DNA of 64,000 nucleotides. It comes from a bacterium (GTDB lineage Bacteria > Verrucomicrobiota > Verrucomicrobiia > Limisphaerales > UBA11358). The number at the start of each line of letters is the position of its first letter. The stretch's first letter is position 1. The notes beneath the pieces are model-generated. The model was not told the origin of the DNA and did not search any database. It saw only the letters and a program-made list of their open reading frames with translations. Below, piece after piece: positions 30,081 through 39,023 of this stretch. The position numbers and the translations under genes are program-made. Location: contig JAKALA010000006.1 of the NCBI GenBank assembly GCA_021813325.1, positions 1 to 64,000 on the forward strand. The letters run 5' to 3'.

Positions 30081-31346
30081 GTGCTCGCGACCACTGAATT
30101 GATCCACGAAACCGGCCAGCTAAATTTGCTGGCCAAGCTCCTGCCGCGCTGGCGTCAATTGCCGCTCTACCGCGATGCCCTGGCCGGGTGTGTCCAGGCC
30201 GATTGGAATTGTTTCCAGCGCCTGCCCTTGCTGGCCAAACGCGCGATGCGCGAAAACTTTCCGCATAATTTTTTCCCGGATGCAAAAGCCTTCGCCTCGC
30301 TGGTGGAACAAAATCTCATCGAGCGTGAGCACACGTCCGGCACCTCCGAGGAACGCTTGCCGGTCATTTTTCCCATGGGCTGGTGGGATGAGCAGGAACG
30401 GCGGGCGCTGCGGCTGAATCGTTATATCGCCGACGTGATCGAGCAATACCCCTCCGCGCGCCGGGCCACGATCACTTCGCCGGCCTGCAACGGACTCACC
30501 TGCCCAACCGTCTGGATGTCGCGCGAACAGCGCATCATTGGCCATTCCCTCTTCGTGAATCTGGCGCGCATTCCGTTTCTGCTGAGTGAAGCCGACCTGG
30601 CGCGGATGGCGGCGGAAGTTGCCGGGTGGGCGCCGCAGTTTCTGGATTTGGACCCGGTGCAGGGCGTTTGGTTTGCGCTGTATTGCGAACGCAAAGGCAT
30701 CCAATTTCCGTCGCTGAAATTCGCGCTGTGCAGCTACGAATTTGTTAGCGTGGTGCATCGCAAAATCTTGTCGCGCGTGTTCGGCGTGCCCATTTGCAAC
30801 CTTTATGGCTCGACCGAGACCGGCCATTTGCTGATGGAAAATGAGCACGGCGAAATGAAACCCAGCCATGAAACCGCCTTGCTCGAACTCACAGAAATGG
30901 CGCCCAACGGCGTGGGCGATCTGGTCGTAACCACGTTGAGCAACGATTACATGCCGCTGTTGCGGTATCGCATCGGCGATCTGGCGGAGCGGCGCGCACA
31001 ACCCGATGGCAATGTCTTCATCATTCACGGCCGCGCCCGGGACGCTTTGGTGGCCGGCGATGGTTCGCGAATTACGACCTGGCAGGTGGACCAATGTTTT
31101 GCGGACATCTCCGGCATCGCCCACTACGAGCTGCGCCAGTCGGAATCGAACGAATGTATTTTGCGCTATGTGCCGGATGTGGCAGCCCCCACGGCGGCGG
31201 ATTTGCTCAAAGTCACGTCCCGCCTGAAGGCGTTGTTGAAACTCGCTGCGCCAATCAAAACGGAAGCCATGACTACGCTGGTGCCGGCGGCATCGGGAAA
31301 ATTTCGTCTGACCTGTCGCGTGACGGAAGCGGCGCGGACCGGTTAA
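30081..31346 (+). CDS. PaaK-like adenylate-forming enzyme
   Basis: About 421 residues from GTG at 30081; a TTG at 30036 is an alternative. The ATP-binding loop HTSGTSEERLPVIF, the acyl-adenylate motif NLYGSTETGHLL and LLRYRIGDLAERR follow the order seen in phenylacetate-CoA ligase-like proteins. The N-terminal LPRWRQLPLYRDAL also fits that family. The protein probably activates a carboxylate as an adenylate, possibly for CoA transfer. The substrate is unknown and no thiolation partner is adjacent. Confidence 0.75.
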   Translation: MLATTELIHETGQLNLLAKLLPRWRQLPLYRDALAGCVQADWNCFQRLPLLAKRAMRENFPHNFFPDAKAFASLVEQNLIEREHTSGTSEERLPVIFPMGWWDEQERRALRLNRYIADVIEQYPSARRATITSPACNGLTCPTVWMSREQRIIGHSLFVNLARIPFLLSEADLARMAAEVAGWAPQFLDLDPVQGVWFALYCERKGIQFPSLKFALCSYEFVSVVHRKILSRVFGVPICNLYGSTETGHLLMENEHGEMKPSHETALLELTEMAPNGVGDLVVTTLSNDYMPLLRYRIGDLAERRAQPDGNVFIIHGRARDALVAGDGSRITTWQVDQCFADISGIAHYELRQSESNECILRYVPDVAAPTAADLLKVTSRLKALLKLAAPIKTEAMTTLVPAASGKFRLTCRVTEAARTG

Positions 31347-31415
31347 TTCAAAACGTTTCAGCGCCGACAGATCCATTCTTGCGCTGGCGGCCAAACCCAT
31401 TTATCTAGTCGTTTT

Positions 31416-32501
31416 ATGGAAAAAGTATTCAGCACATCACCGCACTTGTTTTCGCCCTTGAGCCTTCGCTCCGTCACGTTGCGCAACCGCGTGGGCGTTT
31501 CGCCCATGTGCCAATATTCCGCCACCGACGGCCTGGCCAACGACTGGCATTTTGTGCATCTCGCCTCCCGGGCCGTGGGCGGTGCCGGCTTGGTCATCGT
31601 CGAGGCCACGGCGGTGGCGCCCGAGGGCCGGATCACGCCGGGCTGTCTGGGCATCTGGTCGGATCAGCACGCGGAGCCGCTGGCGCGCATTGCCGGTGTG
31701 ATCAAGCACCATGGCGCGGTGGCCGGCATTCAAATTGCCCATGCCGGACGCAAGGCGTCTTCGGATTTGCCCTGGAAAGGCGGCGCGCATTTGAGCGATG
31801 CGCAAGGGGGCTGGCCGACGATTGCGCCCAGCGCCATTCCGTTTGGCGGCGCCTGGCCGAAAGTTCCCCGCGCCATGACCGAGGCGGATATTTCGCGGGT
31901 GCAATCCGATTTTGTGGCCGCCGCGAAACGCGTGTTGGCGGCCGGGTTCAATTTTTTGGAACTGCACGCGGCCCACGGTTACTTGTTCAGCGAATTTCTT
32001 TCGCCGCTCACAAACCAGCGCACGGATCAATACGGCGGCAGTTTTGCCAACCGCGTCCGCCTGCTGGTGGACACCACCCGCGCCGTGCGGGCGGTCTGGC
32101 CGGATCATCTGCCCCTGGCGGTGCGCATTTCCGCCGTGGACTGGAAGGAAGGCGGCTGGGACAGCGAGCAAAGCGTCGCACTGGCCAAGCTGCTCAAAGC
32201 GGAGGGCGTGGATTTGCTGGATTGCAGTTCGGGCGGCGTGGTGCTGGACGCCAAGATTCCGGTGGCGCCCGGATACCAAGTGCCGTTTGCCGAGAAAATC
32301 CGACGGGGCGCGGAGATGCCCACGGCCACGGTCGGTTTTATCACCGAACCCAAACAGGCTGATGAAATCGTGCGCAGCGGTCAGGCGGATGTGGTTTTGC
32401 TCGGGCGGCAATTTCTGGTGAACCCTTACTGGCCCGCGCATGCGGCCAAGGCGCTGGGGCACAAGTTGCCGCCGCCGCCGCAATATGCCCGCGCGTGGTA
32501 A
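31416..32501 (+). CDS. NADH:flavin oxidoreductase, Old Yellow Enzyme family (YqjM/NamA type)
   Basis: This 361-residue TIM-barrel flavoprotein has LFSPLSLRSVTLRNRVGVSP and MCQYSATDGLANDWHFVHL at the N terminus, the QIAHAGRKAS region, ELHAAHGYLFSEFLSPLTNQ and TDQYGGS. It ends with PPQYARAW, a YqjM-like C terminus that reaches the neighbouring subunit. Such enzymes reduce activated C=C bonds with NAD(P)H and FMN. The physiological substrate is not evident from neighbours. Confidence 0.9.
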   Translation: MEKVFSTSPHLFSPLSLRSVTLRNRVGVSPMCQYSATDGLANDWHFVHLASRAVGGAGLVIVEATAVAPEGRITPGCLGIWSDQHAEPLARIAGVIKHHGAVAGIQIAHAGRKASSDLPWKGGAHLSDAQGGWPTIAPSAIPFGGAWPKVPRAMTEADISRVQSDFVAAAKRVLAAGFNFLELHAAHGYLFSEFLSPLTNQRTDQYGGSFANRVRLLVDTTRAVRAVWPDHLPLAVRISAVDWKEGGWDSEQSVALAKLLKAEGVDLLDCSSGGVVLDAKIPVAPGYQVPFAEKIRRGAEMPTATVGFITEPKQADEIVRSGQADVVLLGRQFLVNPYWPAHAAKALGHKLPPPPQYARAW

Positions 32502-32554
32502 AGTTGACATTTTCTTTGCGTGGATTTGGGGCGTTCACTAGCATCCGAAGATTT

Positions 32555-34138
32555 ATGGGATTTCACTATTTTCGTTTTGGCTCCAGTTTTGCCCGGATTA
32601 CAGTCGTGGTTTCATGCGTGGCCTGCCTGTCGGTTCGCGCGGCGGATTCGGCGGCTCCGGCGGATGGCGCGGGCGCTTCAGCCAATGTTTCCGGCCCCGG
32701 CACGGTGGAAAATTCGGTGGTGAAAATATTTTCCACCGCCCGTTATCCTGATGTGTATCAGCCTTGGACCAAGCAAGCGCCCGAAGAAGCGACTGGCAGC
32801 GGCGTGGTGATCAAAGGCAAGCGGATTTTGACCAACGCCCACGTGGTCGGCTATGCCAATCAGGTGCAGGTGCAGGCGAATCAGGCGGGCGATAAAATTT
32901 CCGCCACGGTGGAATTTATCGCGCCAGGAATCGATCTGGCGGTTTTAAAACTGGATGACGAGAAGTTTTTCGACACGCATCCGCCGCTGGCCGAGGCCAA
33001 GACGCTGCCCGGCATCAAGGACACGGTGCTGGCCTACGGTTTTCCCGAAGGCGGCAACAGCCTTTCCATCACCAAAGGCATCGTTTCGCGTGTGGAATTT
33101 ACGCCTTACAACTTTCCGGTTTTCGGTTTGCGGGTGCAGATTGACGCGGCCATCAATCCGGGAAACAGCGGCGGCCCCGCGGTGGTCGGCGACAAAATGG
33201 TCGGGCTGACCTTCAGCCGCCTGAACGATGCCGACAATATCGGCTACATCATTCCCAATGAGGAAATTGATTTGTTCCTGCAAGACATTGCGGATGGGCA
33301 TTACGATGGCAAGCCGGCGATGTATGATTTATTGCAGACTCTGGAGAATCCCGCGTTGCGCGCTTTTCTGAAATTGCCTTCGGGCGCGGATGGCATGGTG
33401 GTGCATCATCCCTACAAAGATGATGCCAATTATCCGCTCAAGGAATGGGATGTTATTACCCAGATCGGCGGCACCTCCATCGATGATCAGGGCATGGTAA
33501 AGCTGGGCCGCGACTTGCGCGTAAATTTCCAATACCTCATCCAGCACGCGGCCACCAATGGCACGGTGCCGCTGACCATCGTTCGCGCTGGCAAGGAAAT
33601 GCAGGTGAAGCTGCCGGTGTCCAGCCATTATCCCCGGCTGATTCCGGGTTTGGATGGCGCGTATCCCTCCTATTTTATTTACGGTCCGCTGGTGTTTTCC
33701 GCCGCCACCTCGGATTATCTCGGCGGTTATTTGCGGACGAAATATGCCGCATCCGTTCTGACGCATCTGAGTTCCGCCGCCAATCCGCTGATCACGCGCA
33801 TGGCGGATCAGCCGGCGTTTCCGGGCGAAGGGCTGGTGCTGATTGCCTCGCCCTTTTTTCCGCACAAACTGGCGCAGGGCTATTCGAACCCGCGGGCGCA
33901 AGTGGTCAAGTCCATCAACGGCATTCGCGTTAAAAACCTCAACCATCTGGTGGAAATCCTGCGTGACGCCAAAAGCGAATTCATTACGGTCGAATGCGAC
34001 ACCCAATACGGCGAAACCATGATTTTTCCGCGAGCGCAAATGGTCGCCGCCACCGAGGATATTCTTACGGACAATGGCGTTCGCTCCCAGGGTTCGCCGG
34101 ATACCATGGCCATTTGGAACGCCCCGCCCGCGAAATAG
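32555..34138 (+). CDS. Exported HtrA/Deg-like serine protease with PDZ domains
   Basis: The ATG at 32555 yields 527 residues with a signal peptide (residues 1-29). The trypsin-like domain has LTNAHVVGYA (His), IDLAVLKLDD (Asp) and NPGNSGGPAVVGDKMVGL (Ser). The C-terminal half carries two PDZ-like regions, one around KEWDVITQIGGTSIDDQG and one around VVKSINGIRVKNLNHLVEIL. The long PDZ tandem resembles Deg proteases of plants and Planctomycetes. It is expected to act in periplasmic protein quality control. Confidence 0.9.
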   Translation: MGFHYFRFGSSFARITVVVSCVACLSVRAADSAAPADGAGASANVSGPGTVENSVVKIFSTARYPDVYQPWTKQAPEEATGSGVVIKGKRILTNAHVVGYANQVQVQANQAGDKISATVEFIAPGIDLAVLKLDDEKFFDTHPPLAEAKTLPGIKDTVLAYGFPEGGNSLSITKGIVSRVEFTPYNFPVFGLRVQIDAAINPGNSGGPAVVGDKMVGLTFSRLNDADNIGYIIPNEEIDLFLQDIADGHYDGKPAMYDLLQTLENPALRAFLKLPSGADGMVVHHPYKDDANYPLKEWDVITQIGGTSIDDQGMVKLGRDLRVNFQYLIQHAATNGTVPLTIVRAGKEMQVKLPVSSHYPRLIPGLDGAYPSYFIYGPLVFSAATSDYLGGYLRTKYAASVLTHLSSAANPLITRMADQPAFPGEGLVLIASPFFPHKLAQGYSNPRAQVVKSINGIRVKNLNHLVEILRDAKSEFITVECDTQYGETMIFPRAQMVAATEDILTDNGVRSQGSPDTMAIWNAPPAK

Positions 34139-34220
34139 GCCGCCGGGCGCGGTCCACTGAAGTTTATTTTCTGAACACTTTTCATTGTTCTTAACCTGGC
34201 TGGCGGGTATTTTTTGGCCC

Positions 34221-34961
34221 ATGAAAATCACCCCCCTGCTGGCACTTGCTGGTGCTGTTCTCATCGCTGGTTCAACCGTTTCGTGCAAAAGCGTTGGTTG
34301 CAAGGCCGCCGCCCCCAACACACTCACCAAGGCCGAAAAGGCGGAGGGCTGGCAGTTGTTGTTTGACGGCACCGATCTCAAGGGCTGGCATAATTTCAAA
34401 TCATCCGGCGTGCGCCCTGGCTGGCAGGTGGAAGACGGCGTGCTTGTGTGCGCCGACCCGCATAACGCCGGCGACATTGTGACCTCAAATGAATTTGGCT
34501 CGTTTGAATTGCAGCTTGATTACAACATTTCTCCCGGCGGCAACAGCGGCATCATTTTCCACGTCACCAATGAAGGCGGCGCCGTCTGGGCCACCGGTCC
34601 GGAATTTCAACTGGAAGACAATGTTCTTGCCGCCGATCCGCAACGCTGCGGCTGGCTCTATGCCTTGTATCAGCCGCCGGTGGATCCCGCGACCGGCAAA
34701 ATCCTGGACGCCACCAAGCCGGCGGGTCAATGGAATCATGTCCGGTTGCTCGTCACCCCGCAAAAGTGCGTGCATGAAATCAATGGCGTGAAATATTTTG
34801 AATACGTCATCGGCAGCGATGATTTCAACGCGCGGGTGGCCCGGAGCAAGTTCAGCCGGATGCCAGGCTTTGCCAAATCGCCCACCGGCTTCATTGCCTT
34901 GCAGGGCGACCACGGCAAAGTCTCCTTCCGCAACATCAAGATTCGCAGTCTGCCGAACTAA
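34221..34961 (+). CDS. DUF1080 lipoprotein (3-keto-disaccharide hydrolase-like)
   Basis: The ATG at 34221 encodes 246 residues. A lipoprotein signal with a lipobox-like end, LIAGSTVSC, precedes the domain. WQLLFDGTDLKGWHNF, LDYNISPGGNSGIIFHV, GPEFQLEDN and GFIALQGDHGKVSFRNIKI are the DUF1080 pattern. Members are beta-jelly-roll proteins, several of which act as 3-keto-glycoside hydrolases in Bacteroides and Verrucomicrobia. Membrane anchoring through Cys is inferred. Confidence 0.88.
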   Translation: MKITPLLALAGAVLIAGSTVSCKSVGCKAAAPNTLTKAEKAEGWQLLFDGTDLKGWHNFKSSGVRPGWQVEDGVLVCADPHNAGDIVTSNEFGSFELQLDYNISPGGNSGIIFHVTNEGGAVWATGPEFQLEDNVLAADPQRCGWLYALYQPPVDPATGKILDATKPAGQWNHVRLLVTPQKCVHEINGVKYFEYVIGSDDFNARVARSKFSRMPGFAKSPTGFIALQGDHGKVSFRNIKIRSLPN

Positions 34962-34992
34962 AAAAATCGGGACATCGCCCGCGATGTCCCGA
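34961..34992 (-). terminator. Terminator between convergent DUF1080 and MscS genes
   Basis: CGGGACATCG and CGATGTCCCG form a ten-base-pair stem with a CCCG loop at 34968-34991. The A run at 34961-34966 gives a U tract for minus-strand transcription, so it best serves the MscS gene; it may work both ways. Confidence 0.85.
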
Positions 34993-35017
34993 ACAACTGT
35001 TTTACCAAGCCGTCTTT

Positions 35018-35914
35018 TCAGGCGGCTTTTTCCATTTCCACGTTCAGCGCGGGCGATTGGCCGGCCTTGTCCTTGCCGAAATAAATCGTCTGGTGCGGGA
35101 ACGGGATTTCGATGTTCAATTCGTCAAATTTCAATTTGATGCGGCGGTTGTATTCTCGCCCGATGCGCCACTGCTGAATGGGCTTGGTTTTCACCCGGGC
35201 CTTGATGACGACGGCGGAATTTCCGAAGGAATCCAACCCGGCCACTTCGAGCGGTTCCAAAATGTCGTTCTTGAACTCACTGTCACGACGGATTTCTTCA
35301 TCGATGCTTTTCAGCACCTTGATGACGTCGTCCACATTTTCGCGGTAGGCGATGCCAATGTCGAAAACGTAATGCGAATAATCCTTGGTCATGTTGGAAA
35401 CCACGTCGATCTTGCCGTTGCGGATGAAATGCACCGTGCCGGAAAAATCGCGCAGGATGACCATGCGCAAGGTGACCTTTTCCACGAGTCCGCCCTTGTC
35501 GCCGATTTGCACCACGTCGCCCACGCGCACCTGATCTTCCAGCAACAGGAAAAATCCACTGATGAAATCCTGCACCAGATTCTGGGCCCCGAAGCCGACC
35601 GCCAGGCCGACGACGCCCGCCGCGGCCAGCACCGGCCCCAGGTTGACCCCGAATTCGCCCAGCAACATGAAGGTCGCCACCGCGAGAATGGCCACGCGCA
35701 AGATCCAGTGGACCACGCCGCTCAAGGTGCCGGAGCGTTTCTCAAATTCCGCGTCGCTTTCTTTCTTGCCAATCACGCTGCGAAGCTTGGTGGTGACGAG
35801 CGTGGCAACTTTCAACAAGATCAAAGTCGCCACAATAATCAGGGCGATGCGCACGCCGCTGGTGAGCAGCCAGAGATACAGCTTGTCGAGAAGTGTTTGC
35901 AGGTCGAACTTCAT
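35018..35914 (-). CDS. Small-conductance mechanosensitive channel (MscS family)
   Basis: ATG at 35914 gives 298 residues. Three transmembrane segments occupy the first 125 residues: VRIALIIVATLILLKVATLV, WILRVAILAVATFMLLGEFG, and the pore helix VLAAAGVVGLAVGFGAQNLV. QDFISGFFLLLEDQVRVGDV and the beta-domain GLVEKVTLRMVILRDFSG follow. The channel opens on membrane tension to release solutes during osmotic downshock. The C-terminal tail is ordinary for the family. Confidence 0.92.
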   Translation of the reverse strand: MKFDLQTLLDKLYLWLLTSGVRIALIIVATLILLKVATLVTTKLRSVIGKKESDAEFEKRSGTLSGVVHWILRVAILAVATFMLLGEFGVNLGPVLAAAGVVGLAVGFGAQNLVQDFISGFFLLLEDQVRVGDVVQIGDKGGLVEKVTLRMVILRDFSGTVHFIRNGKIDVVSNMTKDYSHYVFDIGIAYRENVDDVIKVLKSIDEEIRRDSEFKNDILEPLEVAGLDSFGNSAVVIKARVKTKPIQQWRIGREYNRRIKLKFDELNIEIPFPHQTIYFGKDKAGQSPALNVEMEKAA

Positions 35915-35959
35915 GTTTTTCCATTCAAGTTGTGCCGGGACCGTCTGCACTACAACCAA

Positions 35960-36309
35960 TCCGGCGGGTTAATTTTGGCACACTCCTTTCGGCGCGGTGC
36001 AAGGCTATTTAGGCAAAAGTAGATGGCGACTGCGACAAAAAAATTTGCTTGGCAAAGTTTGTTGGTGGGCTTAAAAACAGCCCGTCAGTTAAAATAATGT
36101 AACAACATAAAACACAATAAATTTGCGGCTTTGGCCGCTGTCTCCTACGAAACTGGTAATTTCACTCCAAAGACAGCGTTTGAAGCACGCCCAGTGCTGG
36201 GCGTGCCGAAAGCGTTCTTTGGAAGGCATACCAGTGCCTGTAGGAGGGCGCGAGTAAGTGCGCCCTCTTGGTTGAGGGAGCGGTTTAAAGGCGAGAAAAT
36301 AGGGATATT
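35960..36309. other. Intergenic stretch with REPIN-like doublet
   Basis: The part 35990-36120 is AT-rich and holds no recognisable gene. The rest is occupied by two inverted GTAG-headed hairpins and a large nested stem between them, described as a repeat feature. The start of the 830-residue protein follows. Confidence 0.6.
36125..36267. repeat. REPIN-like inverted REP doublet with nested hairpin
   Basis: REP 1, on the minus strand, has GTAG at 36145-36148 followed by an arm with GCGGC/GCCGC. REP 2, on the plus strand, starts with GTAG at 36240 and folds as GAGGGCGC/GCGCCCTC. Between them are nested stems CTCCTAC/GTAGGAG, ACTGGTA/TACCAGT, CCAAAGA/TCTTTGG and GCACGCCCA/TGGGCGTGC. GTAG-headed palindromes in inverted pairs are the hallmark of REPINs moved by RAYT transposases. 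No RAYT gene is in the window. Confidence 0.6.
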
Positions 36310-38802
36310 ATGAAACAAAAAATTGGAGAAGAAAATCATGTGGTTCGCTGTGGTGTTAGTTGGGTGGCGGGAGCATCGGGAGTCATGGCCTGTTTGATTG
36401 CAACAACACTCTTGTTTTCGTTTTTTTCAGCAGAGGCCCAAGCACCCGGCTCAATTGCCGGCAAAACATTCGGAGTAGGAATTACGGACGGGGACAATTC
36501 AATCTTTGCTGGCAGTGGATTCTATCTTTTTGTGCCAGCAAATTCAGGTAACGGCTATCAGGTGTTCAATGACGACGGCACAACAGAAACGGGCACCTAC
36601 GCCTCTTATTCAGCATCAGGTTCAACAGCGACAGCCACTTTGTCGGATTCTGCTTATCCTGGATTGCCAATTTATGGAAAATTTTTCTTTTCAGCACCAT
36701 TGTGGGGCACCAATTCATTAACGGCTGACTACTTGGGATATTCCGCCTACCAGCACGGCAATTTTATCATGTTCACGAATCCTGTTCCCAGCTCGATCTC
36801 TGGCCAGAACTTTTATGTAGATGTGCAAAGTGGCAATGGCCCGTATGCACCCAGTGGCGGTTTTGTATTTGCTACCGCCAATTCAGGGACTGCATACACA
36901 ATTACTGCTCTAAGTGCTGGAAGCACAAACAGCAGCGGCTCATACTCCTATTCAAGACCCAACACCACCTGCGGTGCGTTGCAATTGACCGACACGGTAG
37001 CTGGTCGCAGCAAAGTTTATATGGCATTCACTAATTCGACTTCCGGTGGTTATTACTTGACCTCGTCCAACGGCTATCAGTCCGGCTATATAACGCTGTT
37101 AAATTCACAAGCACCTTCAAGCATTGCTGGCAGCACGTTTATTGCCGCTGTGTCCACCGGAACATCGCCGTTTGCTTCCGGCGGTTATTTTCTTTTTCTC
37201 CCGGCAAGCTCCGGAAATAACTACCAACTCATTGGGATTGGCAATGTCGCGGGCAGCAGTGGCACCTACTCTTATTCATGCTCGGGTTCTGCCGGAACGG
37301 TAAGTTGGGCCGACAGTCTCAACGGTTCGGTTAAAGGAAATTTTTTTTATTTCAGCCCGCTGGATGGAAGCTATGCCTTGTCAGCAGGTTCTTCAGGTCA
37401 ATATACGCAGGCGGGAGATTTTGCAGTGCTCACCAATCCGGCTCCGAGTTCTATATCTGGGCAAAGCTTTTACATGGTAATAACAAATGGCGCTTACCCC
37501 TATGCCGACAATGGCAGATTTATTTTTTCTACGAAACTTTCAGGTAACGGTTACTCCATAACATCCCTTAGCGACAGTGCTTTGAATAGCACTGGCACCT
37601 ATTCTTATTCAAGGCTTAACACAACCTGCGGCGGCATCCAATTGACCGATTATGTCGCTGGCGCCAGCTCCGTATATGTTGCATTTTCAAACTCAATTTA
37701 TGGTGGCTATGTGTTAACTCAGCCTTCCTCTGGCGGCTTTCAAGTTGGATCGGTAACTCCTTTGAATACTGAGATAACAATTACTTCGCCGACCAGTTCA
37801 TCCAGCTACCAGGCTACTTCTGGAAATTTAAATGTGAGTGGCACTGCCAGCGATACTCTTGGAATCGCTAAAATCACTTGGAGCAATAACCGAGGCGGAA
37901 ACGGCATCGCCACTGGAACAACATCGTGGATAGTGAATGGCATCAGTTTGCAAGCAGGCACCAATGTAATTACGCTTACGGCTTACGACACTGTAAGCAA
38001 TGCGGTTCTAGCTATTCTCACAGTTACCTACAATCCGCCAGACGCAATTCCCCCCAATCTCACTATTACTTCACCAACAACCGGCCTAACTTATGTCACC
38101 AACGTCAGCAATGTTTATCTTGGTGGCTCAGCCAGCGACAATGTTGGCGTTAGCCAAATAACTTGGAGCAATAATCGCGGCGGTAGCGGTGTCGCAACTG
38201 GCACATCCACATGGAATATTGCTGACGTTATCCTGCAAACGGGAACAAATATTATCTCTGTTACCGCGCACGATGCCGCTGGTAACAGCAGCTATTCGGC
38301 TTTGACAATAATTTATGAGGTCAAACCACCAACAATAACGATCACATCACCAACGACCTCTTCTGTTTACACCAATTATTCAGCAAACATTAGTCTTGGC
38401 GGCACGACAGCGGATAATGTTGGTGTTGTCCAAGTAAGTTGGAGCAACAGTCGAGGTGGTAGTGGCACAGCGATTGGCACTGCTGCTTGGAATATTACAG
38501 GTATTCCTCTTCAACCTGGAGTAAACCTAATTGTCCTTGTGGCCCGGGACCAAGCAGGGAATACGAGTCAAGCTACCATAACGGTCATAAATGGGTCGCC
38601 GACTCTTGATTTCAAATATGCTGGAAATCAAATTCTGCTTATGTGGCCGACCAACGCATCTGATTATGCATTGCAATATTCGTCGGCGTTGTCGGCGACA
38701 GCCGTATGGTCGTCATCCTTTTCGCCAACAATTATTGGAAACAATTACGTTGTGACAAATTCAATTTTAAATGGGGCAAAGTTTTACCGCTTGAAGAAAT
38801 AG
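36310..38802 (+). CDS. Large exported repeat protein with Ig-like domains
   Basis: The 830 residues begin with a signal-like segment (GVMACLIATTLLFSFFSAEA). Four repeats of about 110 residues follow, each starting near PSSISGQSF or APGSIAGKTF and containing a GTYSYS-like strand. Three Ig-like repeats then occur with TITSPTTSSVY, GGTASDNVGV-like and ITWSNNRGGSGVATGTSTWN segments. The end is LLMWPTNASDYALQYSSALS and KFYRLKK. The gene is clearly AT-richer than its neighbours. It is probably a surface or secreted adhesin-like protein; no enzyme signature is seen. Confidence 0.85.
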   Translation: MKQKIGEENHVVRCGVSWVAGASGVMACLIATTLLFSFFSAEAQAPGSIAGKTFGVGITDGDNSIFAGSGFYLFVPANSGNGYQVFNDDGTTETGTYASYSASGSTATATLSDSAYPGLPIYGKFFFSAPLWGTNSLTADYLGYSAYQHGNFIMFTNPVPSSISGQNFYVDVQSGNGPYAPSGGFVFATANSGTAYTITALSAGSTNSSGSYSYSRPNTTCGALQLTDTVAGRSKVYMAFTNSTSGGYYLTSSNGYQSGYITLLNSQAPSSIAGSTFIAAVSTGTSPFASGGYFLFLPASSGNNYQLIGIGNVAGSSGTYSYSCSGSAGTVSWADSLNGSVKGNFFYFSPLDGSYALSAGSSGQYTQAGDFAVLTNPAPSSISGQSFYMVITNGAYPYADNGRFIFSTKLSGNGYSITSLSDSALNSTGTYSYSRLNTTCGGIQLTDYVAGASSVYVAFSNSIYGGYVLTQPSSGGFQVGSVTPLNTEITITSPTSSSSYQATSGNLNVSGTASDTLGIAKITWSNNRGGNGIATGTTSWIVNGISLQAGTNVITLTAYDTVSNAVLAILTVTYNPPDAIPPNLTITSPTTGLTYVTNVSNVYLGGSASDNVGVSQITWSNNRGGSGVATGTSTWNIADVILQTGTNIISVTAHDAAGNSSYSALTIIYEVKPPTITITSPTTSSVYTNYSANISLGGTTADNVGVVQVSWSNSRGGSGTAIGTAAWNITGIPLQPGVNLIVLVARDQAGNTSQATITVINGSPTLDFKYAGNQILLMWPTNASDYALQYSSALSATAVWSSSFSPTIIGNNYVVTNSILNGAKFYRLKK

Positions 38803-38853
38803 CCCCTCAATGTCCGGGTAGGCACTGGGCCTTGAGATAGCAGTTAGCGTCTG

Positions 38854-38879
38854 ATTTCGACGTTAAATTATCGTCGAAA
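38854..38879. other. Short perfect hairpin after the repeat-protein gene
   Basis: TTTCGACG at 38854 pairs with CGTCGAAA at 38872, leaving a ten-base AT-rich loop. There is no T tract, so termination is uncertain. Confidence 0.35.
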
Positions 38880-38899
38880 CGGATACGTTGGCCATTGCA

Positions 38900-39011
38900 G
38901 CTAGTGTGCTGTAACAGTCCCAGCTTTACAATGGCTGGCGGACCGAATGCGGATGCCGAAAGCCCAATAAAATTACGAACTGTAAAGATTTAACTGTTAC
39001 ATAACACTAGC
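38900..39011. repeat. MITE-like element with 19-bp terminal inverted repeats
   Basis: GCTAGTGTGCTGTAACAGT at 38900-38918 matches the reverse complement of 38993-39011 at 17 of 19 positions. Inside, CTTTACA and TGTAAAG are a second inverted pair. TA dinucleotides at both ends (38902 and 39008) fit the TA target of IS630/Tc1-type elements. The 110-bp body has no open frame. Confidence 0.65.
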
Positions 39012-39023
39012 TAACTCCTTTAC

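Noticed and set aside
32504-32545. TTGACA as a -35 box for the HtrA-like gene
   Set aside because: No suitable -10 hexamer occurs 16-18 bases downstream.
36142-36246. Integron attC site
   Set aside because: The stem is large and nested, but the required GTTRRRY core and its complement are missing; the REPIN reading fits better.
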